DNA of 64,000 nucleotides from Polyodon spathula (GCF_017654505.1 NC_054548.1:22347447-22411446); one strand, 5' to 3'; counted from the stretch's first letter, positions 12,901-25,294 are shown. Numbers and translations: made by a program. Notes: generated by a model from the sequence alone, not told the origin.

Positions 12901-13885
12901 ATTTTAAAACAGTTTTCAATATAAAGCATTGCAAGCTGAGTGTATGGAAATGTTATCAAGAAGCATCACACCTAGAAAACAATGTCCATTCTTCTTAATG
13001 GAAGCGGAAACAAAGTTCAGGCACCTAAAGTTCACTGTAGGTCATTCCATCAACACAGAAATGAAGAAATCTTTAAAAATAATAGTAAATAATAATAAAT
13101 GAAAAAATGCATTTGGGGCACTACACATTTTTGTGAGCATGTCTAAGCTTCCATAAAAATATCACTTCAACTGGCCAAGGTTGAGGTTAATGGAGAATAA
13201 AAAATCTCTTACTGAGGGCTCACAAAGTTAATTTGGAAAAGATTAAGAAGGTGCTGAAGTGAAAACACCAAGTGTAGCATCAGTAAATTGCAATGGAAAG
13301 TTTATAGTGATATAGTTTCAGTAAGGTAGAGCAAAGGTGAGAAGAACATAACTGCCTGACCCAAGTATGAGAACATTTAATCTACTCTGTAATCTAGTCT
13401 GTGAGCTCAAGTGATAGAATTAACTGACTGGAAATCAGGAAATGTCTGGGTTCCTTTTCTCACATACATTGAGTACTGTATTATTATATATATACACAGC
13501 TTAAATTCAGCCAGATCTGTCCGAAGCTGAGTTCTGGTAAATATTTTCCACACCGTGACTTCAGCCTGTTCTGTAGTGAAAACAATACAAAATACTGCTT
13601 TACTATGAATAATTATGAACATTTATTTTCATAAGGACTGTAATAGCAATTTATATTTATGGCAATTATTACAAGTGAAAATATTTACATGCAATGTATG
13701 GAAAGCAGCATAAAAAGAGGAGCGCCACACATGACTGACAGAATGCAAAAAAATGCTTCTTTCTAATGTAATCAGTGATCGGCTTGGGTCGTAGCCTGGG
13801 TAACGGGGTTGCATGAAGGTGACGGGTGTGGTTTGTGTATGGTTGATATATTGAAAAGTTAAACTTTATCACTATGAGTCAAAAA
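9950..13885. other. AT-rich non-coding DNA
   Basis: About 3.9 kb with no recognisable gene. It holds a short TA tract (10387-10408), a C run at 12572-12583 and scattered A/T runs. Short open frames have no family resemblance and AT-rich codons. Confidence 0.5.
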
Positions 13886-15560
13886 AAAATAGGATTACTA
13901 ATTTCTTTAGAAGAAAGAGGAAACTAATTCTGACAGTGAGGAAGTTAATGGTATTTAAGAGGAGGTTAAAGCAGTGCAGAGCGTCCTCGATGAATCAAAT
14001 AATCGCCAAGAAAAAAACAAAGATGAACCAGAAGGTTGCATGAGTGATCTACCACTGTGTTGGTCAGACAATAAAAAAAAAAAATGACTTCTGTGAAAAA
14101 AAAAAACTGTAGCTAATTGTCTGGAAAGGTAAGCTGGGTTGCAGCATCTGTGAAAAAGTACAGTCCCTTGGAGTGATGAGCAGAGGTCACAGCTTGAAGA
14201 TTGCTAAAGCTTGGGCTACTTGTAATATTTCATGCTATGGGGACAGTAAAGTAAAACACATTAAGTCTCAAAGGAGCAGATAGTATTGAGAATGAAGCAC
14301 GGAAGGATATGTTTATATCGTGGCAAGTACAAGAGCAGTCACAGCATATTGAAACTACATGCAGAGTGTTCCATACTGTGTATGAACAGGCTAAACAAAA
14401 TCATCCTACAATTTTGAAACAGAAATTTATCTGCAGCAGTTAAATGGACTAAATATGGGGCGAATACTGCACTGGAACGTGACCTGCACCAGCATACAGC
14501 AGCACATTGTGGAGGAAATGAAGAAAAAAATCCTAAAGAACATAATATCTTGCAGGTGCAAAATCATACTAATCATTGATGAGTCAACCACTTTGAGCCA
14601 GGCTACCACTCTGATAGTCTACATACAATTTGCAACAGAGGAAATGGAGCAACCTATGAACATATTTCTTTATTTATTTATTTATTTATATTTCTTTCAG
14701 CCGCTGATGCCTCCACCATTTCCAGGATCGTGCTGCAAAGGCTGAAAGAAATGGGATTCACAGAGGATTACCTAAAGGAGCACTTGGTGGCACTTGCTTG
14801 TGAAGGAGCAGCAGTCATACTAATCTGATACAGCTGCATTTCCCAAGGCTAATTATTTGGCACTGCTCTGCCCATCGATTGGAACTCTCTGTTTACGACA
14901 TTGTGCAGGAAGTTCATGGTATCAATCACTTTAAAGTGTTTGTGGACACACTGTACTGTCTGTATCACTCCTCTCGTAAAAGAGCAAGGGAACGTCAAGA
15001 ATGTGTGGCAACACTGCACGTGGAAATTCTGAAAATTGGCTGCAGTGAAAGCGGTCTGGAAGAATTACCATGCTCTCTTTCTTCACTTCCAGCAGTCAGT
15101 TTACTCTGTGACACAAGAGTTAACGGAACTGTCCATGGTGCGGCAGATTTGTCCTTTTGAGCAGAGAGTGCAAGAACCAGGTGAGAGCGGATTACGCGAG
15201 CAGCTGTAGCTGCGATGGAATTCCAGAGCATCACGCTGCACATAGAGGCAAAGGACATCACAAAAAACAACCAAGCATTATTTTGAATGAGTCTAGCAAA
15301 CCAGCTGCAGCGTAGGATCATCGACAAGACAGATGAACAACTTGCTGCTGATGTCAAATTTCTCCATCCCAGGTACTGGTCGCAGGATGCAGACATACAA
15401 AGACAGTCACAAAGGCAATGACAGCTCTGGTAAAATCTCTAGTAAAGTGTATCAACATCATACCAATATCATCAAACGAATGTGAACAGGGCTTAGGCTT
15501 ACATACTACAAAAGAAAGAAAAAACTTGCGGTATGAACTTCAAAAACATTTTCTTTTATT
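13885..15560 (+). pseudogene. hAT transposase pseudogene, KIAA1586-like
   Basis: The order of conserved blocks is that of a hAT transposase. Around 14120-14170 lies a zinc-finger-like segment (LGCSICEKVQSLGV). At 14440-14660 is an open block with MGRILHWNVTC and DESTT (14578-14592), whose Asp corresponds to the first catalytic acid. At 14700-14810 is ADASTISRIVLQRLKEMGF. At 14875-15100 is LELSVYDIVQEVHGINHF with LYCLY. At 15457-15540 is the C-terminal dimerisation motif SNECEQGLGLHTTKERKNLR, the family's AECERGFS block. Recalled relatives are KIAA1586-type domesticated proteins and the hAT elements they come from. Many stops and frameshifts, plus a TTTA expansion at 14668-14690, make it non-functional. 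Terminal inverted repeats were not located. Confidence 0.75.
14668..14692. repeat. (TTTA)n tract inside the hAT pseudogene
   Basis: Five to six TTTA units interrupt the transposase reading between the IFL and ADAST blocks, so the repeat expanded or inserted within former coding sequence. Confidence 0.8.
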
Positions 15561-17620
15561 TATTTATGTTGTTTAGTTACTTACGTATGCTGTATCAGCT
15601 ATATTTAAACAAAATATTGTAAATCCATAAATATTTGCAACCAAAATATTTAGCAAATCACACCCATAAAACCTATTTTGTTGGCGACCTGTTGCATTGG
15701 TAGTAGTATATTACTTCATAATATGTACATCACTGAGATATTTGTGAATCTCTTATTATTTTGACTGACTCCTTTGACTGATTGGCTGGGTGGTGTGTCC
15801 GGGGAGGCTGCAGAGAGCTCAAAGCTTTCTGTGTTGACATCAAGGAGGGGAGGTACCACTCCATGAAGAGACTTACTACATGTAACTCTTCCACTGGAAG
15901 ACGGTGCTCATGAAGGCATTGCCCAGCCGAGGCCGTTTGAAGAGGCTGGAGTCGCCGTGGGGTTGTCGGGAATCAGGTAGACCAGAAGTAGGTTTGTTTA
16001 GGGGATGTTGCTCCCAAACAATATAGAGAGGGTTTGTGTAGAGTGGTAGGTTCCTGGAGCAGGATGTTTCTTTTAGTGAGACTAGTGCTCTCCTTGTGCT
16101 ATTTTTAGCTTTGTTTTAGCTTTGTTTTGTTATACTAAATCTGACACTAGGGCTACCATTTCTGGTACCCTAGTGGCAGCACCTCTACTGTTTATTAAAT
16201 CTGCGCGCCTGTGCGGCGTGTCAGCACCCAATGCTCTGTGTCTGCCTCAGTATTATTCAGTGACAGCCCACGTACGCAACATCACCCTGTTACAGGGCTA
16301 TGGAAAGAGCAGAGTCTGATGGTTCTGAGTAACGATACTCCACCCAGCGGCCTACAGGGAATCTGTAGGGCACTGGAACTCTTGGACAGGACTTTGTATA
16401 AGTGTCAGCAAAAAAGTATTGCTGAGCAGGGTGCATGGAACTTGATATATGTCTGTAGACTTTGTATTTTCCACAGTTACTGTTACCTTCTACGTTATTT
16501 AATTATTGCCTTTTGTATTTGTTTTTAAGTGTATGTTTTGCTTCTCTCCCATTGTCAACCATTTCAATCTACCACCTGCTGTGTAATACAATAGTTGAGT
16601 AAAAATAAGAATGAAGCACCATTACAACACATTGTGCTTTTTCAGTTCAAAAGTTCAGTTTTTTTTTTTTTTTAAACTGTAGCTTTCACTTCCAGTGTTA
16701 CTGATTTGAGGATGTTATGCTACTTAAATGAGCTAGTGCTGAATTAGCTTCTTTAACACGAGCCCACACATCACTAAGCAGACCTAATTTTGATGCCAGG
16801 AGTTGTGTGACAACATCAGGGTATTGTTCAGTAAGGAGAAAAGTAGAATGAAGCTAAGTAGTCACTACATAAATTCTGAATAAACCCGGATAGTTAGCTT
16901 GCATACTTTGTTTTGAATCAAATCCCAGGTTTATATATTACATGTGTAGGGAATGTAGTATTAATTGTAATTTTTCAATATCCATTATTTACTTATATAT
17001 TATTTATTGTCAAGATTAAGTAATTATGCAGTCACTAAAGCAAAGGATATAAAGCACATTGTAGTCTGATAATTTGTCATATCTTGACAACCGGTACAGG
17101 CTTATGGAGCTTTTGATTTGTAAAGTAAAAAACAAACAAAAAAACAAACAAAACAAAAAAACAACTGTATACAGACTGGAATATTTTAAATACATTCTAG
17201 AGCAAGAATTTTGGAGTACTTTTCAAAATAATTTCAACACATGTTTGATTTGCAGCAGTTAATAAATAGAAATCTATAAATGAAAGCACTTTGGGACTGC
17301 ATTGGCCACAAAATATGTTATATAACTGGACCATTGTTGTTGCTGATTAAGTAACGGCAAAGTATGAAGACACCTTTATACACTGTAAAACAAATAATGG
17401 GACACCACCAAATCAAATATGACGTGATTGATTGAAAAATATATGTACTGTACTGATTTAAAATATTTTTAACCATGAATAACCCACAGAAAACCCACAA
17501 CAATATTATAGTGACCTAACAGGTCGAGAAACATAAGTATTACATATAAAACATGCCACCACATGTTATATTTTCAGCTGTTTATTATATGAGTAGAGAC
17601 TATTTGATTGAACAGGTTTA
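15560..17620. other. Non-coding DNA with a GC-richer segment
   Basis: At 15790-16340 the base composition rises and CpGs are frequent. This part has AATAAA-like signals and could be an LTR or transposon flank, but I found no matching ends or target duplication. The rest is AT-rich with an A/C-rich run at 17129-17163. Confidence 0.4.
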
Positions 17621-18170
17621 TTGTGATTTCCATTACATGAGAGTAGATGTTAAAACTTTATGCTGATTTGAACTCGGCTCTCGCCAAGATAAGCACCAAC
17701 TAAGACGTAGCTTTACAGTAAACTAATGTGATCCATTTGCGTCTCCATCCATTTGCATTTCTTTTCATCTGATGATGTAGATATCCATCTGCCTGGTCTG
17801 GTGTTGATGGATGAAGTGAAATGCTGGCTCCAGGGATCAGCTTATTTTGCCTCCCCAGAGCATCAGCACACAAAACAGCTGCGATGCTGGCTCTGGGGAT
17901 CAACTATATTGCAGTCTCCCTGCGTATCAGCATGACAACCATTTGGATTGAGCTAAGTAGGGTACATCTCTGGGGTCTTCAAGTAGGCACCTTCTGTGTT
18001 TCGTCGACTAGCCCACGACACCTCAAGAGGGCTCGATAGTGATTCTGGCATCCCAGCATCATCCCCCCCTCCACCCTCCACTCTACTCAACCCAGCTTAC
18101 TTATCTGTACATCAGCATTGCTTTCTTTCTATTGTGCTTGAGATCCCCAGCCATAATCTTTCTGTCTCAA

Positions 18171-18413
18171 CTACAGCCAGTTGCTGTTCCTCTCCGCTGC
18201 TTCAGATAAGTTCTTCACTGTGCGACGCAACTCTTGGCCACCGAATCCGATGTCTCTGAGTAACCAGGTTGTAGAGTGTGCCACAAATCCTTGACAACCC
18301 ACCTCCACTGGGTAAACCCAGACTCTCCATCCTTGCTGTTCTGCTTCAGCGGCTAGTTGAGCATACCGCACTTTCTTCTCACACGCCTCACCTACAGCAT
18401 CCTCCCATTGCAC
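18171..18413 (-). pseudogene. C-terminal domain of the LINE RT-like protein
   Basis: Eighty open codons containing KVRYAQLAAEAEQQGWRV, PVEVGCQGFVAHST and LRRTVKNLSEAAERNSNWL. This Y-x-x-L...GW...VEVGCRGF...LRR pattern is the recurring tail domain of this RT family and follows the polymerase part directly. It is probably a nucleic-acid-binding or maturase-like end domain, but its function is not known to me. It is the best preserved part of the copy. The plus-strand frames over it are shadows. Confidence 0.7.
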
Positions 18414-18572
18414 TGTTAACTCTACCAGGTGAACAAGGCATGCTGATCCAGACTACAAGACAATATCTGTTCGAAGGTTAGTGGTGGCAATCTCAGGTTT
18501 AAAAATAAGCCATTGATTTCCAGTGATATCCAGTAAATTCCAGTTGGACCTTGGTGCATGCAAACTCCTCAG

Positions 18573-18917
18573 TTAGAGAGGAGACTGGTAGCTGCAGTAT
18601 TCCTTTACCATAAAGTCCCACTCTGCTGAGGCAGCATAACTCCCAACCATTTCCAGTCGTAGGAACTGATTAAAGCTTCCAGCTTCTCTACTGATGTTAA
18701 AGACACCTCGTACACAGTCAGTGGCCGCAGCAGACTCGGCAGTAGACCAAACTGAAAGTTTTAGTTTGCCCGGTAAAGCGTTGTGGTCTGTACTCTTCAA
18801 ACCTTCCACTGCTTGTTGTCTAACTTCTCCCACACAAACTGTGTCCTTTAGATCCCCTTTGTACCATCTCCCAAGACTTTTCAGTAGCTTCTCACACTGT
18901 TGGTATTGCCTCACCAT
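18573..18917 (-). pseudogene. Post-RT (thumb/connection) region of the LINE
   Basis: Open stretch with LLKSLGRWYKGDLKDTVCVG and ALPGKLKL, then the family's WCLQHGLLPRLLWPLTVYEV segment in a neighbouring frame. It follows the YMDD block at 19054-19065 in the expected order. The frameshift inside the segment shows decay. Together with 18171-18413 it gives enough conserved words to place the element with one RT family. Confidence 0.7.
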
Positions 18918-19464
18918 TAATGTAGAACCTTTTATCTACTACTTTACCTTTAATTATACAGATGACCTGTTGTTTAGTGGGCTTAAATTCGATTTGTGCC
19001 CAATTAATGTTATTGGTTAATTTGCAGAATAACCGATTAGTCATGGTTGTTATGTCATCCATGTATGTTCGAATTGGTGTTAGTCACATTCCAGAAGCCA
19101 AGCGCTCCCCTCCCACTACCCATTTTGATGCCGTAATAATTCCTTCCATTGCCATTCAGAGAAATGGTGCATCCTGCCATTATTCCAACTTATAGGCATT
19201 GCCATGTAGTGCTGAATTCTGAAGTTGAAAAACTAAATTGCAAATCTCCAACATAGGCTTTCACTAATTTTTTTTTTTTTTTCTGTCATTTGTACACTGA
19301 AAAAATCAAATGCTGCCCAAAGAAATTCATGTGGCACTGAATCCAGGAATGTCACATGGAGCTCTTTCCTCTCTTTTTTAACTGACTGAATTTGTTGCCA
19401 GATTACACTGATGTGTTCTAAGCATCCTGGGAAACCTGGAATGCCTGCTTTTTGTACTCAAAGG

Positions 19465-19758
19465 TCAATGAAGCAGTTCTTTAATAGTTAAGTTGACAAT
19501 CTCTGAGCAATAACGCTGAAGAAAATCGTGCCTTCTACATTTAATAGGGAAATAGAGCGAAACTGACTGATGCTTGTAGAATCTTTTTATTTTGGTATAA
19601 AGACTCCACCTGCTCAGCACCATGATCTTGGTAGAACCTGTTTTTCCCATGTCACTTTGTGACAGAGATCGAATGACACTTGGTGTTTGATCTCCCTTCC
19701 GGTCTGTGAGGGCACTAGGTAAAGGCAACAGAGTACCCTGGAATAAAAGGCATGACAC
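19465..19758 (-). pseudogene. RT N-terminal segment of the LINE, partly LTR sequence
   Basis: The apparent 97-codon frame is a chimera. Above 19657 it lies inside the solo LTR; below that it is LINE. The family words (VTWEKQVLPRSW, AGGVFIPK, SLLNVEG) occur in this interval but in another reading frame. The frame as it stands is therefore an accident of the insertion and not a protein. Confidence 0.6.
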
Positions 19759-20394
19759 TTTATTCTTGTGGGTAGGTGGAAGTCGGTCTGCTAGAAAAGG
19801 AATGGAGCTACGGTACCCAAACTCAATGACCCGAACGGGAAACGGCGTGGCATCCGCAAATTGGAGGAACAGATACGCTCGTTAACGAAGGGGTGATGAG
19901 CGAGGGTATAAAATAGGAATGTACAAAGTAATCTGTGCCTTTGCAAATGGTTGGATTTGACCTTGAAGGAATACCGTGTATACTAAAAACCGTGAGTGTG
20001 TGTTTTGTGTTTGTTAGTGTCGGCTGTAACTGTTGTTTGACTACCAGTAACACGATCCGGAGCTGTAGCACAAGCCAGCATCATCCCGAACATCACTTTC
20101 ATACCAGCATTACATGGAGAACTTGCACCACTAGCACGTACTATCACTTCACTGTCTTGGATTTTGTGTTTAGTGTTGGTGTGTGTAAAAACTGGACTTT
20201 TCGTTACGGGTCAAACACGGGGATTACAATTATGAGTGACACATGCTGCTTTATCACTCCAACATTTATTATTTACTGGTGTTTGCCTTCGGCCTCTGTA
20301 CATTATCATTAATTAAATAGAACACACTTACACCTGAGATCAATTGTCTGTGTGATTAATCTGCTCTGCACTCAGCTGTATTCACTTTGCCACA
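19658..20394 (+). mobile_element. Solo LTR, 737 bp, inserted in the LINE
   Basis: The segment starts TGTGACAGAG, ends TTTGCCACA and is flanked by CACTT on both sides (19653-19657 and 20395-20399), a 5-bp target duplication. A TATAAAAT box lies at 19907-19914 and an ATTAAA-type signal near 20312, so it is a plus-strand LTR with promoter and polyadenylation parts. Removing it with one CACTT makes the minus-strand LINE frame run through (KFMK before, VTWEKQ after), which confirms both boundaries. No internal region is present. It shares TGTGACAG...CCACA ends with the LTR at 8336-8895, suggesting one superfamily, probably Gypsy or a similar class with 5-bp duplications. Confidence 0.8.
19907..19914 (+). 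promoter_or_regulatory. TATA box of the LTR
   Basis: TATAAAAT in a GC-richer context about 250 bp into the LTR, with the polyadenylation-type signal about 400 bp further on. Placement suits an LTR promoter. Confidence 0.45.
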
Positions 20395-20489
20395 CACTTT
20401 CATAAATTTCCACATGATTCGTAGAATTCATGAGGTAACAATGACAAAAGGTGGGATACCAGTATTTGCATAATATGAGCTAACGAAGG

Positions 20490-21570
20490 CCACAGTAACA
20501 TGTTAACAAAAAAAAAGAGAAGAAAAACTACTAAGTGAACCTGATAAATCCTCTTATTGCACGAGACAGATATGTGTTGTGATCAAATTTGCAATTTCAT
20601 CGAGCATCACTGGTATAACTCTGGCACTTCAAACTAAAGGGAGGCAAAACCTATAGTAAAATGGGAATAATACAATACCAAAAAATTGCATAATTTATAT
20701 AACAAAATTATTGATTCAGTCACTATGAATCACTTTGTGTTTATTATTACCAGTAATATTGTGGGAACCTACTAAATTGGTCCATAAATTACCAAAAGTT
20801 GCTGCATACATTTTATATGTTTTAGCCTAAAGGTAAATAATGTAAACTTTTCAGTCATGTAGTTCAGTGTTAAAGGAACCATCACTAACAAAAAAAGAAG
20901 TCAACTTCTTTTAACGTTTGAAGACATTTAAAAAATGTATTAAATGGTAATACAACTTTTTCTAATTTTTTTTTTAATCCAAAGCATCATATCAAGAAGA
21001 GAGGTTACAGACAGTTCAATGGGCTTGAAGGAAAGTTAAAGAGCTTACTTTCAATTATTTGTGTCAGCTAATGTGTTGCCTAAGGATACTCAACAACATT
21101 TCTGACATCCAGGTACTGTTTGGGACGGGTTAAATGGTAAATCTATCTTAGTCTATTTTAGCCATTTTTGTTCCCTTCATCAGGTTTTGCACACATATAT
21201 GCCTTGAAATGTTTTTTTATCTGTGCTGTTTCTTTTATGGGACTGGGTCATTTAAGGTGAAGAGATTTTGTTTGCTGTTCATTAAAATGACAATATGTAG
21301 CCATGGGCCTTGAATGGCACATCTGTCACCCATTAGATCAGTGTTTGGTTTATCAAGTTAAAATAATCTGTCCTGCATCTTGGGCAGCCCTGAAAAGCAT
21401 TAAGAGCTTGTTCAGATCCTTTTCAGCTGAATTATGTTGACAGTTAGTGTTAGAAAATGGGGCAACCGCAGGCCAAGTCAGGATGGACCTCGATTGGAGT
21501 TAAATCTCATGCTTCAGCAACTTGAACTAGACCTAAATAGGATATTTTCAAATGCCTGGCTGACAGCTTT
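20490..21570. other. AT-rich non-coding DNA, nothing recognised
   Basis: No coding or repeat family recognised between the LINE and the microsatellite block. Confidence 0.5.
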
Positions 21571-21689
21571 ACAATATATATATATTATAATAGTATATTC
21601 GGCGTGATCTTATATATATCTATATATATATATATATATATATAATATATTGATCTACTTAGAGATATAATTAAATAATAATTTATTAG

Positions 21690-21732
<43 letters not shown>

Positions 21733-21740
21733 TATAATAA
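21571..21740. repeat. (TA)n and (AAT)n microsatellite block
   Basis: TA tracts at 21574-21586 and 21610-21651, then an uninterrupted trinucleotide AAT tract at about 21692-21740. Confidence 0.95.
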
Positions 21741-23400
21741 AATTTTTGCAAACGTTTTTTCAAAGCAGAGTAGTTTAAAAGAACAACAGTTCAACGTAGG
21801 GATCTTTGTCAATGAACACGTATTTCACAATCCCAATTTTCTGATGGTGTTCGGAGTCACTCTGAGTGGGTTCTGTGTTCTGTTGCTCTAGTATTATCAT
21901 TTGTCTCTAAAACTGCATTTTCCTGCCTTGGAGCTTCTCTGGGGAATCATAAAGGCTGGGACTGAACAGACATTCTCGTTTCATTCAAATCAAGCCACCA
22001 TATGATCTTTCAGAAGATATAGACAGATAGACCTCAATGTTTTTGTTATTGAAACACATCATGGATAAGCTAATATATTGAACAACATAAAACTATAATT
22101 GCTACATAGTTTGCTTTTACCTGTTTTTTATTTTTTTTTATTTTAACTCATAACAAATTTGGGGACTGTTCAAAATGAATTCAACAGAGAAGTAACATAT
22201 TTAATTCATATATTCTGCAATGACCTAGAACTTGAAAAGTAAAACATTTAAAAAGAAGTAAAAAAAATAAATAAAAAATAGTGGAAAATATACTATACTG
22301 ACAGACAATACTTCATTGCCCTTTTCAACCTGAATTATCATTACTTTTTTTTTTTTTTTTTTTTTTTTTAAATACGCTGTTTACCATTTAATCTAAAGTT
22401 GGTACTCTGAATGGCCCCCTAAAATAGGATTTCAGTATGGTTTATCCACTGCTACCAACACTAACCAGGTAAGCTTGTAATCCATTCTATAATTATGAAA
22501 CTGATCCGTGATATCCTTGTTTGTCTTACTATAGAAATGCAAATGTATAGAAACAAAATATCTCGATATAAATGTCATGTACTACTGAGTCTCTTAGCAC
22601 AACAAAGAAACAATACCTATTGTATTGTAAACTAATGAAAATGCAAGAAAATCTTCTATACTCTTTTTATTGACCTTAACTATCAATCACTTCGACATGA
22701 TTGTAGTATTATAATTGCAATTTACTGACCTGAACAATAATATTTATATAAAGGCTAATTATTCTCATTTATTTATTGTGTTCCATTATTATTATACCTT
22801 GGATTACATTATGTAACACAATTGTTGTTCCTGGGTAGTAAGTATTATTTCCTAATTGCTTATGCCTCAAAAGTATAGAAAATGGCTATTATTCCCCACA
22901 AACTTTGCTTTTGTGACCAGGACAGGTAAATTTCAAAATATCACTATTTCCAATGAGAAAACAGGCGAATTTGTGTCTTTTCGTTCACATAAAGTCAGAA
23001 AAAAACAACATATGAATCTAAATGAACATGTATTTATACTAAAGTAATACAAAAATGACTACAAAAGGTTTAGAAGTGAGTAGTTTTTCGAGATGTACGA
23101 TTATACTGTAAATTTACAAAAAAGTAGATTCAACTTTTTTATTCCTGACAAATACACAAGACTGGTTGGAACTAGCAACTTTATACAGCAATATTCTCTC
23201 TCTGCTTCTACAGCAGCAGCAAGCATTTAACTGAAGCCTTTAAGCAATCTATGCGCTTAGTTGCCAGATTCATCCACTAGGAGTCTCCCCTTTCCCAAAA
23301 TAACATCGGCTGAGTCTTTAAAAAAGTTGTATTATTGGTTGATGTATTACTGATTATTATACATTTTCACTAATGAACCTCTATTTGCTTTACTAACCCT
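21740..23400. other. AT-rich non-coding DNA
   Basis: Contains a T run at 22345-22369 and A-rich patches near 22250-22280. No gene or recognised repeat. Confidence 0.5.
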
Positions 23401-23407
23401 TCTCCTC

Positions 23408-23540
23408 TGCACTGGAGGCACAGTTGTGGGGAGCTGGTGATCCTCTTTTAGGGGCAAGTGAAGTTCACTTCCCAGGCTTAGAGTCCCAGCTGTGCTGGCC
23501 TCATCCTCTGCCAGGAAGGTTCTCCGCGAGCCTCTTTTTG
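23408..23540 (-). repeat. Unclassified repeat R1, copy 1 (uninterrupted)
   Basis: About 130 bp that match 44506-44531 joined to 45751-45845. Shared words include TGCACTGG, CACAGTTG, CCTCTTTT..GGGG..AAGTGAAG, CACTTCC, CCCAGCTG and AGGAAGGTTCT. On the minus strand both copies keep an acidic peptide word, TFLAEDEAS here and TFLIEDEAS at the other locus, so the repeat may descend from coding sequence. The family is not recognised. Similarity weakens beyond 23540 but may continue to about 23600. Confidence 0.6.
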
Positions 23541-23839
23541 TTTTCCCATTCTCTGTCACTCTAGGTTCCCCTTGCCCAGCCTTGGAGGCAGATCAGTTCA
23601 GTCTCACCTCAGTGAGGGCAGCTCTCCTCGAGCCAAGGGGACATCCTATACTCTTTACTAATGATCTCATTTCATTTGTTCCAGTCTCCCTCTCTGGAGA
23701 CCCCTTCTATGCATGTGTGTCTATTTCTCTTTTTCAGCCTTCCTGTCTCTCCGCATGGCTCAGTCTTAGAAGTGGCCGCAAAGTAGGGCGGCTGTCCATG
23801 AGGGCAAATCCTGTTCTTTCTAAAGTCAAAAGCACATAA

Positions 23840-24710
23840 TTCCTATTTCAATTCCCAGTTGCTACTTCACGCAGCCCTTGGTTCTGTTTCCGTGAAATTA
23901 CAATACATGTCAAAGAAACTATTAGTAGTCTTTTTTTTCCATACAATCTTCTAATTTGCTTTTTAAATTCATTGCCATCTGCTAGGTTTTTAAAGTTCTA
24001 AATTGTTTCCCACTGAAACCAAGAAATGATATGAGTCATAACCCGTTCTCCCATTTATTCTTCATTCACTTAATGTTAGCCATTAGGAGAAACCCATTAA
24101 CTTATCATTCTGTAGCTCTCATAATCATTGCCTTTACTGCATTTAGGGTTATGCATTTGCATCCTTTTTCAATGCAATTATGACAAATGCAGAGTTGATT
24201 AAGCTGGTATATGTTAACAGATGTTATAATGAACACAAAAGCCTTATAACATTAAATGTGTCTTCAAGATATATTCCAAGGTTTAGGAGCTGCTGATTGT
24301 CTTCACCAAGACAATCATTTGTATTGACTGGGTTGACCTTCAGAATATTTTTTCCTCCTAAGTGTTTTTTCTCTTGTAATGAATGCTGCAATGTAATTGT
24401 ATCAATTTACAAACAGTAAGTACCAGTTCCAGGCATTTGGTTTCTAAGCCTTAACCCTTTGAGACCCAAACTTTGGTTGCCTTATGTTAATGCCACATGT
24501 ACATCCTAAAGTGACCGATGTAATCTACAGATATTTTTTTTAAGCTTCTATATTATTATGGTATTACATAATGTGTGGAGCACAACTAAATGGTTCAGGT
24601 TTCTAGGGGCTAAAACACCTACCGAAGAGTTACTCATAGTGTCATAGTTATATTTTATAATATAATGTCATAATTTAGCTTGAATCCAAATCCAGTTCTT
24701 AAATAGTTGA
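23840..24710. other. AT-rich non-coding DNA, nothing recognised
   Basis: No gene, RNA gene or repeat family recognised. Confidence 0.5.
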
Positions 24711-25294
24711 TTATAAGTAGGGGTCTACTTAAATCACGGTAAATTGACGTATTTTTCACAGGTAGGTTGCGGAATAAAATTAGGATTTTGCGGACATTTT
24801 GCGGACCTGTTTAAACATTAAACAAGCCTAAGTAGACAGTATTTCAGAACACTATGAAGCCCCAAAATAGTGGCACTTGCTTCCTTACTAAACCAGAATG
24901 CTGTCATCTGTTAAAGGCAAGCATGCAGCATCCCCTTGCAATTGACTTGCCCATACATTGAGACTGCACATTTTGCTTCCACTGAATTGGTTGAAAGTGT
25001 AAGGCAAAGCTTTGCCAAGTTATATAGATATGGAAATTGATTAGAAACAGTCCCAAAACTTGTTTACCCAAGGTTATCTGGCATACTTTAATTAAGGCAA
25101 TATACAGTGGCTCTCAAATGTATTCATCCCCCTTGGATGGAATCAAAATTGATTTAATTAGGAGTTTTTGACACTGATCAACACAAAAAAAGTCCATAAT
25201 GTCAAAGTGAAAAATAAAATCTACAAATTGTTTTAAATTAATTACAAATACAAAACAGAAAATAATTGATTGCATAAGTATTCACCCTCTTGAG

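Larger units (their letters stand above)
17625..20490 (-). mobile_element. Unclassified LINE (copy 2), interrupted by a solo LTR
   Basis: On the minus strand, conserved words run from about 20480 down to the 3' end near 17628. They include an RT N-terminal part at about 19660-19440 (QVLPRSWC, AGGVFIPK, FRSISLLNVEG in switching frames), then KAGIPGFPGCLEH at about 19440. The RT active site IRTYMDDITTMTNR follows, with YMDD at 19054-19065. After that come LGRWYKGDLKD at about 18870 and a C-terminal domain at 18413-18171 (VYPVEVGCQGFVAHSTTWLL). The 3' end is shared with copy 1 at 943-1300. At 19658-20394 a solo LTR splits the element; the frame resumes beyond it. Similar RT-like proteins occur in fish and invertebrate genomes as I recall, but I cannot name the clade. 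Stops and frameshifts show that it is inactive. Confidence 0.75.

Noticed and set aside
15790..16340. LTR-like GC-richer segment
   Set aside because: No TG...CA ends with matching duplication could be found; kept only as composition note.
18694..19020. 108-codon plus-strand frame
   Set aside because: Shadow of the minus-strand LINE coding region.
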